Assembly: GCA_913062555.1 (NCBI GenBank)
Contig: CAJXVU010000001.1
Location: 62,001 to 126,000 of the forward strand
Origin: an uncultured Bacteroidota bacterium
GTDB taxonomy: Bacteria; Bacteroidota; Bacteroidia; Flavobacteriales; Flavobacteriaceae
Direction: 5' to 3'
DNA length: 64,000 bases
Shown: positions 53,811 to 62,444 of the stretch, piece by piece
Layout of the letters: every line of letters starts with the position of its first letter
How positions within the stretch are numbered: the stretch's first letter is position 1
Notes under the pieces: generated by a model
Database searches by the model: none
Seen by the model: the letters and a program-made list of their open reading frames with translations, nothing else
Told to the model about the DNA's origin: nothing
Translations under genes and position numbers: made by a program

Positions 53811-54040
53811 TCACCCAATAATTGATAAATTTTTACGCATTGCCAATGCGTCATTATGAAGTTTAATCAAGGCTTTCATACCATAATCATCAACATGCAC
53901 TAATTTTTCTATATTTATAACAACCGCATTGGTTGCTTTTAATAAATACTCAAAATGTGAATTGAAACATCCAAATTTGATTTATCTAGATTCCCTATTA
54001 TAGTATAAACATTTACTTGACATTTAATTTCTAACGACAT
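53811..54040 (-). pseudogene. frameshifted STAS-domain (anti-sigma antagonist-like) gene
   Basis: Read on the minus strand from the ATG ending at 54040, the sequence gives MSLEIKCQVNVYTIIGNLD then breaks. Restoring one T in the GTTTC run (as GTTTTC) gives FNSHFEYLLKATNAVVINIEKLVHVDDYGMKALIKLHNDALAMRKNLSIIG before a stop. That order and content match the short STAS proteins of flavobacteria (beta strand, NxxFExLL helix, IDxxxLxxxDxxGM loop). The total of 230 bp is one base short of a whole number of codons. The frame stays open for about 25 further codons after the TGA, so a second disabling change is possible. It is absent from the ORF track. Confidence 0.75.
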
Positions 54041-54611
54041 AATAATATCTATTCGGTTAAGAATTATTAGGCGCTATCAATCAAATTCTATCATAAACAT
54101 ACAAATAAAACCCTAATTAAAGCTCATATCAATAATATATTCGATGTAATACAGTTTTGAAAATTAGCCATTTAATACTTAAATTCTAAAATTATTCAAT
54201 AATATATTCAAGCGAATGAATAAAATAAATGGTGTTGAATATAGAAAATATACTCTCAATAAATTGATTAGATTTTTTACAGAACACAGCTTTGAAAAGA
54301 GCTGCAGTAGACATAGTTACAAAACATATAGACATACAAAAACAAAAGACAACAGATGTTGTCTTTTGTTAAAAATGCTATTAACCAACTCTATCTGCAT
54401 TAAGTTGACCTATTCAAATATAAAGTGAATCTAGCGTGTAAATCTTTTTTTTCGATTGTTAGCCTTTTTGTGGAGGTGAATAACTCGTTTAAAAAGACAA
54501 AGCCTTTTCATATCAGTTCCAAATTAATAATAGTCATTCAAAACAGTTTAGAAAAGGACAAAAACAAGGAACCCTTATGCCTTATTTAAATTCACAAAAA
54601 CCCAAAGTACT
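54041..54611. other. intergenic region downstream of the phosphorelay genes
   Basis: About 570 bp of AT-rich sequence with one strong hairpin terminator (listed). The 70-codon ORF at 54216 spans that hairpin, has no recognisable family and is not supported. Nothing else is evident. Confidence 0.55.
54341..54370 (-). terminator. hairpin terminator, minus strand
   Basis: AACAAAAGACAAC and GTTGTCTTTTGTT form a perfect 13-bp stem with a 4-nt loop. On the minus strand it is followed by TTTTTG, so it probably ends the phosphorelay transcript about 240 bp after the LytTR gene. Confidence 0.75.
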
Positions 54612-55313
54612 TTACAATAAATTTAGCCTATTCATTAGTTCTGCCCTGTTTGATCTACTAACAGGAATAACATCTTTTTTTATTAATACACTATTGCCTT
54701 CAATATCTATTATTTTTTTAGTGTTAATAATAAAGGACCTATGAACTTTTAAAAACAAACTATCCGGTAATTTGTCTTCAATTTTCTTTAATGTAGAATG
54801 TACGGTGTAATTTTTTTCCTCAGTTTTAATTTTAATGTAATCACCATTGGCCTCAACAAGATAGATACTTGGAATATCAATTTTAATTAATCGTCTATCA
54901 ATATTCACATATAAATCATTATCTAAACTTTCAAGATCGTCATTCGATACAGACGATATCTTCGTTTTATTTTTAGCTTTACTTATGGCTTTCAAAAACC
55001 TTTCTTCGTGAATTGGTTTCACCAAATAATCGACAATACAATCATATTCAAAAGCATCTATTGCAAAGTTTTTATCGGAGGTAGTCACAATAATTTTTGG
55101 TGGATCGCTAATCGTTTGTAAAAAATCGAATCCTGTAAAAGCGGGCATATGAATATCTAAAAAAATAAGATCTACCTCATTCAAGTTAAAGTATTTTACA
55201 GCTTGAATTGCATTAGAAAACTCCTTAAGGACATTCAACTCCTCTACATTGGAACATAAATGATGTATTATCATTCTGGCTGCAGCTTCATCATCTATAA
55301 TAATACAGTTCAT
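54612..55313 (-). CDS. LytTR-family response regulator
   Basis: The protein has 233 aa. The receiver domain (residues 1-115) has the acidic pair in IIDDEAAARMI, the phospho-accepting Asp in DLIFLDIHMPAFTGFDFL near 55, Thr in IVTTSDK and Lys in DYLVKPIHEERFLKA. The C-terminal LytTR DNA-binding domain (about 135-230) has YVNIDRRLIKIDIPSIYLVEANGDYIKIKTEEKNYTVHSTLKKIEDKLPDSLFLKVHRSFIINTKKI. It is the DNA-binding output of the adjacent relay, 11 bp after the HPt gene. The target promoters are unknown. Confidence 0.94.
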   Translation of the reverse strand: MNCIIIDDEAAARMIIHHLCSNVEELNVLKEFSNAIQAVKYFNLNEVDLIFLDIHMPAFTGFDFLQTISDPPKIIVTTSDKNFAIDAFEYDCIVDYLVKPIHEERFLKAISKAKNKTKISSVSNDDLESLDNDLYVNIDRRLIKIDIPSIYLVEANGDYIKIKTEEKNYTVHSTLKKIEDKLPDSLFLKVHRSFIINTKKIIDIEGNSVLIKKDVIPVSRSNRAELMNRLNLL

Positions 55314-55324
55314 AAATATAAAGT

Positions 55325-55642
55325 TTAAAGTGTGTTTATATAATTTGTTATGCTAAACAAAATAGTATTGAATTCGTCTTCTAGTTTCGCCTTGTTTTTT
55401 CTCAAATCATGTTCATATTCTTCAGCTAACTCATAGCTTTTTTTTAGACCTAGAATACTCAATTTATGCCTGATTTTATGAACATGTTCTGCAGCTTTTA
55501 AATATTTTTTTCTTTTTAACGCATCAAAATACTTCTTGACTTCTTTTGGGAATTCAGTTTTAATTAATTTAATGATTTTTTCTTCAAAAGATTTATCTCC
55601 TCTAGATAAAGTCTGGATATACACTAAACTAGGTCGTTCCAT
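55325..55642 (-). CDS. HPt-domain phosphotransfer protein
   Basis: The protein has 105 aa, nearly all helical. The HPt core is KKYLKAAEHVHKIRHKLSILGLKKSYELAEEYEHDLR, with the candidate phospho-His in the HKIRHKLSILG region near residue 54-59. Its ATG overlaps the histidine-kinase stop codon (TAATG), so the two are coupled. A free-standing HPt between a kinase without a receiver domain and two response regulators indicates a split phosphorelay. The exact His (first or second of the pair) is not certain; by analogy with the HxxKG pattern it is the one before KLSILG. Confidence 0.85.
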   Translation of the reverse strand: MERPSLVYIQTLSRGDKSFEEKIIKLIKTEFPKEVKKYFDALKRKKYLKAAEHVHKIRHKLSILGLKKSYELAEEYEHDLRKNKAKLEDEFNTILFSITNYINTL

Positions 55643-57666
55643 TATATATTGCTTTTTTTCAATGTGAAGAAAAAGGTTGTTCCCACATTCACTTCAGATT
55701 CGACCCAAACTTTACCATTGTATAAATCCACGATTTTTTTTACAATTGAAAGTCCGATTCCAGTAGATTCAACATCACTTACCGATTGAAATATTTCAAA
55801 TATTTTTTTGTAATATTTATTTGATATTCCTATGCCATTATCAGAGATACTGAATTCATAATATTCATCATTTTCAGTAAAATCTACTTCAACTAATCCA
55901 AATGGTTTATCAACATAATTTACAGCATTGGTAATTATATTTTGAAACACTTGTTGCAATCTGGTTGGATCTCCATACACAAAAGGGAGCTTCTTTTTTA
56001 CAACAATTTCAACATGAGGTGGTATGTAAATAATACTTTTTATTTTATCAATAATTGCGCTGAGATCTACGCTCTCATTTGAAATGTGCTTTTCACCAAT
56101 ATTTGAGTAATTTAAAATACCATCAATGAGGTTATCCATTTTTTCAATTTTATCCTCTATATGTTTAAAATTCTCTATTCCATTTTCATCAATCACTTGT
56201 GCATGATCCTGTTTAATCCACGACGTAAGTGCTAAGATACTACGCAATGGCGATTTCAAATCGTGAGAAACAATATGAGCATAATCATTTAATTCTTTAT
56301 TTCTTTTCTCCAACTCAACTAAAAGCTCTTTACTTGTTTGCTCAGCCCTTTCTCGCTCTCTAAGGTTTATTGCATTTTTAAGCTGCATTGCAACCAAACG
56401 AGCAATATTTTCTAAGGTACGAAGATGCTCCTTATTATAAAAATTTTTATCAATATGCTCAGAATCAATCACTCCAATAACCTCACCATCAGTAATAATT
56501 GGAACTGAAATTTCTGAGCTTCTCCTAATATTATCTACTAAGTATCTTTTATCTTTACTTGTATCATTAATAATTTCTGCTATTCCTGATTTTGCAATTG
56601 CACCTACAATTCCAGTACCAAGCGGAATATTTATTCTATTTATAATATTTTCATCACCGTTTAACTTTTCACCATAAGCAGCTATCTGCTCTAATATTTC
56701 TGTTTCTTTATTAACTATATATATTACACTATCATCCGATCCTAAATATTTTGTGATACTCCTAGTTATCTCCCAAGCTATTTCATGAAGATCCATTTTA
56801 CCTAAAATAGATTTAGCCACATCATTTATCATATCGATCATCAATGTTTTCTCTCGTTGTAATGCTATATCTTCAACTAATATTACTTCATATTTTATTT
56901 CTCCCAATAAATTCCTAGCTGCATTTACATTTGTTTTTGCCCAGAATATGGAACCATTTTTCTTTTTGTACCCTTTTTCGACCACAAGATTGTCCAGCTG
57001 CCCTAGTTCCAATTCCTTTAATTGGTCTTGATAGCAATCGAGATCTTCCTCATGAGATATTTCTCTTAATGTTAACCGACATAATTCTTCTTCAGTATAC
57101 CCTAAAAAACATTGAATGGTATAATTAGTTCTTATGATTTGTCCAGATTGTATTAATAAAATTCCTAAGTTTGAATTATTAACAATAATGCCCAATTGTG
57201 TTTTTTGCTCCTCAATTAATTCAATATTTAATATTGTTTCTGTGATATCTCTTATGATACCTTGAGCGACTAGAGGCTCTCCCCTTTTATTATAAATAAT
57301 ACTCCCATTAATATGAATCCATTTTAGATCACCATTTTTTGTGTTTACTCTAGTTTTAAAATTTTTACAAAATCCTTTATCTACCAATTCCATGTAATAA
57401 TATAAACCAAGATCAAAATCATCTTTATGAATAAGCTCAATTAAATTCAACTTTTCATTTTCAATGCTATATCCAAAAAGCGCTTTAGCTGCAGAATTCA
57501 TTTTTAACACATTCCCATTCAAATCTATAACCATATAAGCATCTGAGATATCTTCATATAGTCCCAATAATTGAATTTCCTTTTCTATCAAAAGATTTTC
57601 AAGATTACTATTTAACGCCTTTAATTCTGAATTTAATTCCTTTAACTCTGCAAATGACTTCTCCAT
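55642..57666 (-). CDS. PAS-PAS-GAF sensor histidine kinase
   Basis: The protein has 674 aa with no membrane segment or signal peptide, so it is a cytoplasmic sensor. A short N-terminal coiled coil (LKELNSELKALNSNLENLLIEKEIQ) precedes PAS 1 (about 32-145, DAYMVIDLNGNVLKMNSAAKALFGYS), PAS 2 (about 155-275) and a GAF domain (about 290-440, IPLGTGIVGAIAKSGIAEIINDTSKDKRY). The HisKA box DYAHIVSHDLKSPLRSILAL lies near residue 462, and the HATPase domain has FQNIITNAVNYVDK, ISDNGIGISNKY and STGIGLSIVKKIVDLYNGKVWVES. It probably senses a soluble or redox/light cue. It lacks a receiver; the partners are the neighbouring genes. Confidence 0.95.
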   Translation of the reverse strand: MEKSFAELKELNSELKALNSNLENLLIEKEIQLLGLYEDISDAYMVIDLNGNVLKMNSAAKALFGYSIENEKLNLIELIHKDDFDLGLYYYMELVDKGFCKNFKTRVNTKNGDLKWIHINGSIIYNKRGEPLVAQGIIRDITETILNIELIEEQKTQLGIIVNNSNLGILLIQSGQIIRTNYTIQCFLGYTEEELCRLTLREISHEEDLDCYQDQLKELELGQLDNLVVEKGYKKKNGSIFWAKTNVNAARNLLGEIKYEVILVEDIALQREKTLMIDMINDVAKSILGKMDLHEIAWEITRSITKYLGSDDSVIYIVNKETEILEQIAAYGEKLNGDENIINRINIPLGTGIVGAIAKSGIAEIINDTSKDKRYLVDNIRRSSEISVPIITDGEVIGVIDSEHIDKNFYNKEHLRTLENIARLVAMQLKNAINLRERERAEQTSKELLVELEKRNKELNDYAHIVSHDLKSPLRSILALTSWIKQDHAQVIDENGIENFKHIEDKIEKMDNLIDGILNYSNIGEKHISNESVDLSAIIDKIKSIIYIPPHVEIVVKKKLPFVYGDPTRLQQVFQNIITNAVNYVDKPFGLVEVDFTENDEYYEFSISDNGIGISNKYYKKIFEIFQSVSDVESTGIGLSIVKKIVDLYNGKVWVESEVNVGTTFFFTLKKSNI

Positions 57667-57757
57667 ATATTTTTTTTCCCTAATTACAATTTAGGGCTTC
57701 ACATAAAACAACTGTTTCACACTTAATCTCAACAATATTTTAGCCATAAACTCACAA

Positions 57758-58159
57758 CTATTTGTATAATTCATTTTCTCCCCAATACAGCATTACTTTT
57801 TCTATTCGCAATACATAATCTTCATACTTTAAAGGCTTTAAAACATATCCGGCAATACCAATTTTATAGCATTCTAAAATATCTCGATTATTTCTTGAAG
57901 TGGATAAAACTATGGCGGGGATAACACTTAGAACTTCGTTATTTTTTAATATTGTCAAAAATTCTATTCCATTAATTTTGGGCATATTTAGGTCTAACAA
58001 AATTATATCGGGTAGTTTGTTTTTAACGCCAAGGAGCTTTAAGGCCTCTTCACCATTGCGGGCTTCAATAATTTCATGTTTTAATCCTAATGACGAGATG
58101 GTACGCTGAAATTTCATAATTTCTATAGCATCATCTTCAATTAAAAGTATTTTCATCAC
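57758..58159 (-). CDS. single-domain CheY-like response regulator
   Basis: The protein has 133 aa, a receiver domain only. It has the acidic cluster LLIEDDAIE, phospho-Asp in DIILLDLNMPKINGIEFL near residue 57, the switch Ser/Thr in VLSTSRNNRD and the Lys in GYVLKPLKYEDYVL. The start could be either of two adjacent ATG codons. With no output domain it should act by protein contact or as a phosphate shuttle or sink in the relay with the kinase 91 bp downstream. It is the first gene of the four-gene phosphorelay run. Confidence 0.93.
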   Translation of the reverse strand: MMKILLIEDDAIEIMKFQRTISSLGLKHEIIEARNGEEALKLLGVKNKLPDIILLDLNMPKINGIEFLTILKNNEVLSVIPAIVLSTSRNNRDILECYKIGIAGYVLKPLKYEDYVLRIEKVMLYWGENELYK

Positions 58160-58418
58160 TATATGCTGTGTTACAGATTCACAATTGAAAATTAATCCAA
58201 TTAAGGCGAATTAAAGTGTGTATTTCGCTCAGCGGGAGATTTACTTAGATTAATAGCAATAATATATCGATAAGAGATATAACAGCCTCTCATTTAATCC
58301 ATAGATTAAAAACCGCCTTTGTTTTAATACACATACTATATATTCCATCTGTAATAGGATTTTAACTAATAAAGAATTAATATGCCATCAAAACTCAATA
58401 TTTTGCTATTTTTAACTA

Positions 58419-59378
58419 ATGAATACTATCGCACAAATAGACAATAATTTTATAGATACCAACACTAACTTTTCTGAGTTGATTTTGGCATTAAAAACCG
58501 GATTTTTTTCAAATACTGTTATTGTTCCAATGCGTCATCACCATGATTTTCCGAACCCTAACGTTGGGGCTGATTCTACATTATTATTAATGCCTGCATG
58601 GAACCCCAGTCAAGATTCTGGAGTTAAAATTGTGACCGTAAGTCCGGAAAATGGAAAATTTGATTTACCTTCTATCCAAGGAACTTATATTTATTTTGAT
58701 GCCGAAAAAGGCAGCATAAAAGCCATATTAGAAGCTAAAAGTTTAACCGCTAAACGTACAGCGGCAGCATCAGCTTTAGCATCATCATTTTTATCAAAAA
58801 CAGATGCCTCATCATTACTAATGATTGGTACAGGTGCCCTTTCCCTAAATTTAATAAAAGCACATACCTCTGTACGTCCAATTGCGAAAGTTTATGTTTG
58901 GGGAAGAAATTTTAAAAAAGCTCAAGCAATTTGTACCGCTCTAAAAGAAGAGAACTTTTCTGTGCAACCAATTAAAACTATTGATGAAAAAATTTCTGAA
59001 GTAGATATTATTTCTTGTGCAACCTTATCCAAAACACCATTGGTATTAGGTAAAAAACTGAGGAAAGGTCAGCATATCGATTTAGTTGGTGCTTATAAAA
59101 AAGACATGAGGGAAGCAGATAATGATGTCATGGCTAAATCTTCAATATTTGTAGACACTTATCAAGGCGGACTTAAAGAAAGTGGGGATATTGTGATTCC
59201 TTTACAAGAAGGGATCATTAAAGAAACGGATATTAAGGCTGATTTTTTCGAACTCTGTTCCAATACCAAGAATGGGCGATGTGATGCCAATGAAATCACC
59301 GTTTTTAAATCGGTTGGCCATGCTTTAGAAGACCTAATTGCGGCAAAATATTATTATAATAAATATAGAAGTGAATAA
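58419..59378 (+). CDS. ornithine cyclodeaminase/mu-crystallin family, probable pyrroline-2-carboxylate reductase
   Basis: The protein has 319 aa with no signal peptide. The family is shown by VIVPMRHHHDFPNPNVGADSTLLLMPAW, the conserved LTAKRTAAASALASSFLS near residue 110 and the Rossmann segment LLMIGTGALSLNLIKAHTSVRPIAKVYVWGRN near 130. Further on are ISCATLSKTPLVLGKKLRKGQHIDLVGAYKKDMREAD and FVDTYQGGLKESGD. The coupled next gene is a trans-3-hydroxy-L-proline dehydratase whose product is pyrroline-2-carboxylate, so NAD(P)H-dependent reduction to L-proline is the most likely reaction. True ornithine cyclodeaminase is less likely given this context. Confidence 0.88.
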   Translation: MNTIAQIDNNFIDTNTNFSELILALKTGFFSNTVIVPMRHHHDFPNPNVGADSTLLLMPAWNPSQDSGVKIVTVSPENGKFDLPSIQGTYIYFDAEKGSIKAILEAKSLTAKRTAAASALASSFLSKTDASSLLMIGTGALSLNLIKAHTSVRPIAKVYVWGRNFKKAQAICTALKEENFSVQPIKTIDEKISEVDIISCATLSKTPLVLGKKLRKGQHIDLVGAYKKDMREADNDVMAKSSIFVDTYQGGLKESGDIVIPLQEGIIKETDIKADFFELCSNTKNGRCDANEITVFKSVGHALEDLIAAKYYYNKYRSE

Positions 59379-60438
59379 TACTTACCAAAATATATTAAAT
59401 AAGACCAAATTTCAGCCACCCAAAGATTGGTTACAAATTAAAACTATAGACATGCATACTGGTGGCGAACCACTTCGTGTAATTGTTGAAGGTTTTCCTG
59501 AACTTAAAGGAAATTCAGTACTAGAATACAGACGTGATTGCAAAACCAATTACGACGATCTACGCACTGCATTAATGTTTGAACCTCGTGGTCATGCTGA
59601 CATGTATGGTTGCCTATTATTACCACCAAACGACGATGAGGGTGATTTTGGGATTCTATTCTTGCACAACGAAGGCTATTCAACAATGTGTGGCCATGCA
59701 ATTATTGCTATTTCAACCTTAGCTGTTGAAATGGATTGGATTGATGTGAAAGAAGGAGTCAATACCCTTAAAATTGATGCCCCTTGTGGTAGAATCACAT
59801 CTTATGTAAATGTCAAAGATGGAAAAGTTACTGGTGTTCGTTTTCATTGCGTACCAAGCTTCGTTGTTGGATTAGACAAAACTGTAAATGTAAATGGCTT
59901 AGGAAAGGTTATTTATGATTTAGCCTATGGTGGTGCTTTCTATGCCTATGTAGATATGGCCAAAAATAATTTTGATTTTAATCTAAGCAGGAATGCCTAT
60001 CGTGACATCATTACAAATGGCATGAAAATTAAACATGCCGTAATGAAACAAGACCATGAAATTCTACATCCTTTTGAAGCGGATTTAAGTTTTCTATACG
60101 GTACTATTTTTATTGACAACACAACACAAGTTTCTGGTATTGACAGTCGAAATGTTTGCGTTTTTGCTGAAGGCGAAGTAGATCGCTGCCCAACGGGTTC
60201 TGGCGTTTCTGGCAGAATGGCCATTCATAAATCTCGCAAAGAAATTGATATTGGTGACCATATGACTATTGAGAGTATTACAGATTCTGTTTTTAAAGGC
60301 AGCGTAATTTCTGAAGAAGATTACGGACCATTTAAGGCCGTAATCCCTCAAGTAGAAGGGATGGCACATATTACTGGCATGCAAACTTTTGTAATCGATC
60401 CAAATGACCCTATGAAAAATGGATTCATTTTGAGATAG
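59371..60438 (+). CDS. trans-3-hydroxy-L-proline dehydratase (proline racemase superfamily)
   Basis: I place the start at GTG 59371, overlapping the preceding gene by 8 bp; the track's TTG lies 33 bp further inside that gene and adds unlikely residues. The protein has about 355 aa. The superfamily is clear from IDMHTGGEPLRVI near residue 25, LHNEGYSTMCGHAIIAIS near 105 (first catalytic Cys) and DRCPTGSGVSGRMA near 272. In proline racemases and hydroxyproline epimerases the second position is Cys (PCGTG); here it is Thr (PTGSG), the known mark of trans-3-hydroxy-L-proline dehydratase. The product feeds the upstream reductase to give L-proline. Confidence 0.92.
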   Translation: MNNTYQNILNKTKFQPPKDWLQIKTIDMHTGGEPLRVIVEGFPELKGNSVLEYRRDCKTNYDDLRTALMFEPRGHADMYGCLLLPPNDDEGDFGILFLHNEGYSTMCGHAIIAISTLAVEMDWIDVKEGVNTLKIDAPCGRITSYVNVKDGKVTGVRFHCVPSFVVGLDKTVNVNGLGKVIYDLAYGGAFYAYVDMAKNNFDFNLSRNAYRDIITNGMKIKHAVMKQDHEILHPFEADLSFLYGTIFIDNTTQVSGIDSRNVCVFAEGEVDRCPTGSGVSGRMAIHKSRKEIDIGDHMTIESITDSVFKGSVISEEDYGPFKAVIPQVEGMAHITGMQTFVIDPNDPMKNGFILR

Positions 60439-60486
60439 TTTCAACAATTTAACTCGAGATTAAATTATATGAATTATTCTTTTAAC

Positions 60487-60506
60487 CAACTAGTACCTAC
60501 TAGTTG
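60487..60506. promoter_or_regulatory. probable operator CAACTAGTA-CC-TACTAGTTG
   Basis: A perfect inverted repeat with 9-bp arms and a 2-bp spacer lies 19 bp upstream of the GntR-type regulator's ATG at 60526. It overlaps where the -33 element would be relative to the TATATTTG box. This is the expected position for autoregulation by the GntR protein. Confidence 0.75.
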
Positions 60507-60513
60507 TTTTTCT

Positions 60514-60521
60514 TATATTTG
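60514..60521 (+). promoter_or_regulatory. -7 promoter box of the GntR gene
   Basis: TATATTTG matches TAnnTTTG and ends 4 bp before ATG 60526. Transcription would start at or next to the ATG, implying a leaderless or nearly leaderless mRNA and arguing against the track's upstream start at 60469. Confidence 0.65.
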
Positions 60522-60525
60522 TCTC

Positions 60526-61524
60526 ATGGGTATTATTACAATTCAAAAAAATATTGGCGTTCCAAAATACAAGCAAATAATTGCCTCAGTAGAAAATGCA
60601 ATTGTTAACGGAGAGCTGAAACGAGGTAGTAAACTACCGTCAATAAACAGCATTAGAAACAGATTTTCACTATCCAGAGACACCGTACTTATAGCATACA
60701 ACGACTTAAAAATTAGAGGCATCATACAGTCTATTCCTGGCAAAGGCTATTACTTAAAAAGTGAAAATATTAACGTTAGTCAAAAGATTTTTCTATTGTT
60801 TGATGAACTCAACGCCTTTAAAGAAGATTTGTATAATTCGTTCTTAAAAAACCTAAGTGAGAATATCGAAGTTGACATCTATTTTCATCATTTTAACCCG
60901 GAAGTATTCAGCAAATTAATATATGATAATATAGGAAACTATAATTCCTATATTATTATGCCTGCCAATTTGGAAGACACCCACTTAATTATTGAAAAAT
61001 TACCAAAAGACAAAGTTTACATTCTGGATCAATCCAATAAAAACTTAACACATTACCCAGCAATTTATCAAAATTTCGAAAAAGACATTTTCAATAGCCT
61101 TTCAAAAGGATTATCACTTTTAAAAAAATATAAATCTATCATATTACTATTCCCAGAGCACAAACAACCTCCAGGGATGTTGAAAGGATTTAATTTATTC
61201 TGTAAAATGAATATCATTAAGAATGAAGTCATAGCTTCATTAGAAAATAGAACTCCTAAAAAAGGTGAAGTTTATTTAATTCCTGATGACAGGAATTTAA
61301 TTCGAATTATTAAAAAACAAAAAGAAGAAAAATTATCTCTTGGTAAAGATCTCGGTATTATCTCATACAATGACACTCTATTAAAAGAAATTGTTGAAGG
61401 CGGCATCACTACAATATCAACCGATTTTAAAAATATGGGGGAACAACTAGCGAAAATGGTAATGCATAAAGAACAATTACAAGTAGAAAACCCAAATACA
61501 TTAATAATTAGAAACTCATTATAA
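60526..61524 (+). CDS. GntR-family regulator with LacI-like sugar-binding domain
   Basis: I start at MGIITIQKN; the 19 residues before it in the track cover the operator and the -7 box. The protein then has 332 aa. The GntR winged helix is residues about 8-78 (VPKYKQIIASVENAIVNGELKRGSKLPSINSIRNRFSLSRDTVLIAYNDLKIRGIIQSIPGKGYYL). The rest has a periplasmic-binding-like layout ending in DLGIISYNDTLLKEIVEGGITTISTDFKNMGEQLAKMV, as in LacI-type effector domains. The following genes (aldose epimerase, GH63 enzyme) suggest a sugar effector. Confidence 0.92.
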   Translation: MGIITIQKNIGVPKYKQIIASVENAIVNGELKRGSKLPSINSIRNRFSLSRDTVLIAYNDLKIRGIIQSIPGKGYYLKSENINVSQKIFLLFDELNAFKEDLYNSFLKNLSENIEVDIYFHHFNPEVFSKLIYDNIGNYNSYIIMPANLEDTHLIIEKLPKDKVYILDQSNKNLTHYPAIYQNFEKDIFNSLSKGLSLLKKYKSIILLFPEHKQPPGMLKGFNLFCKMNIIKNEVIASLENRTPKKGEVYLIPDDRNLIRIIKKQKEEKLSLGKDLGIISYNDTLLKEIVEGGITTISTDFKNMGEQLAKMVMHKEQLQVENPNTLIIRNSL

Positions 61525-61538
61525 AACGATCATTTAAT

Positions 61539-62444
61539 TTGTTTACAATACAACACATACAGGATCAAGAGTGCAATTTAAATTATATTGAGCTAAAAAA
61601 CACAACTCATAATTCCTATGCCAAAATCCATTTAAATTTAGGCGGAAGTCTTCAAGAACTCGTTTTAAATACTAAAACAATTATAAAAAATTTACAGCCT
61701 TTAAGCTATGACATTTCTTTTGCTTCTGCCATTTTATTCCCGTTTACCTGCCGCATTAAAAATGGCGTCTACAGCTTCAAACAACAACACTACACCTTAG
61801 ACCTTAATTTGAAAGAAGAAAACAACGCTATACATGGCTTGGTTTATAATAAAAACTTTGAACACATTTGTGAATCTATTTCTGATAACGCAGCAACAGT
61901 TACTATAGGCTATAACCAAACTGAAAAAAATAATGGGTTTCCATTTATATATTCAATTATTTTAACCTACAGATTAAGTATAGATGGAATCAGTCTGGAA
62001 GTAACTATAAAAAATACTGACAGCACTTCATTCCCATTCAATATTGGATGGCATCCCTATTTTTGTAGCAGTAATTTGTACGACAGTTATTTAAGCCTTA
62101 AAAGCGATAAAAAATTACTTTTTGACAAGGATATGATACCTGTGAAAGCAGAAAACATAGCGCTCCCTTCTGATTTACAAATTAAAGATGAAAAATTTGA
62201 CGACTGTTTTATTTTAAGCAATAAATCTATTGGATTTAAAACCCCTGATTACAGATTCATGATGAGCTCATCTTCTAAAGAAAACTATTTTCAAGTATTT
62301 ACACTAAATAAAATAAATGCAATTGCACTCGAGTTTTTAACAGGCCCAGCCAACAGCTTTAATAATAAACTCGGCTTACGTGAATTAAATCCAAAAGAAA
62401 CATATACCGTTAACTGGGATATAAAATTAACAGAAGATGAATAA
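61539..62444 (+). CDS. aldose 1-epimerase family protein
   Basis: The protein has 301 aa and uses a TTG start; no suitable ATG is available early in the frame. The galactose mutarotase-like sandwich shows SAILFPFTCRIKNGVYSFKQQHYTLDLN, the catalytic-region His in NNAIHGLVYNKNFEH near residue 99, NIGWHPYF near 168 (second His) and a late Glu in ALEFLTGPANSFNN. The protein would interconvert alpha and beta anomers of a hexose released by the downstream glycosidase. It lies 14 bp after the GntR gene and overlaps the next by 8 bp, forming an operon. Confidence 0.88.
   Translation: MFTIQHIQDQECNLNYIELKNTTHNSYAKIHLNLGGSLQELVLNTKTIIKNLQPLSYDISFASAILFPFTCRIKNGVYSFKQQHYTLDLNLKEENNAIHGLVYNKNFEHICESISDNAATVTIGYNQTEKNNGFPFIYSIILTYRLSIDGISLEVTIKNTDSTSFPFNIGWHPYFCSSNLYDSYLSLKSDKKLLFDKDMIPVKAENIALPSDLQIKDEKFDDCFILSNKSIGFKTPDYRFMMSSSSKENYFQVFTLNKINAIALEFLTGPANSFNNKLGLRELNPKETYTVNWDIKLTEDE

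Noticed and set aside
54216-54428. 70-aa plus-strand ORF
   Set aside because: It reads through a 13-bp perfect hairpin, has a composition unlike the neighbouring proteins and no recognisable motif; most likely non-coding.
60094-60447. 117-aa minus-strand ORF
   Set aside because: Antisense to the hydroxyproline dehydratase catalytic region; shadow.
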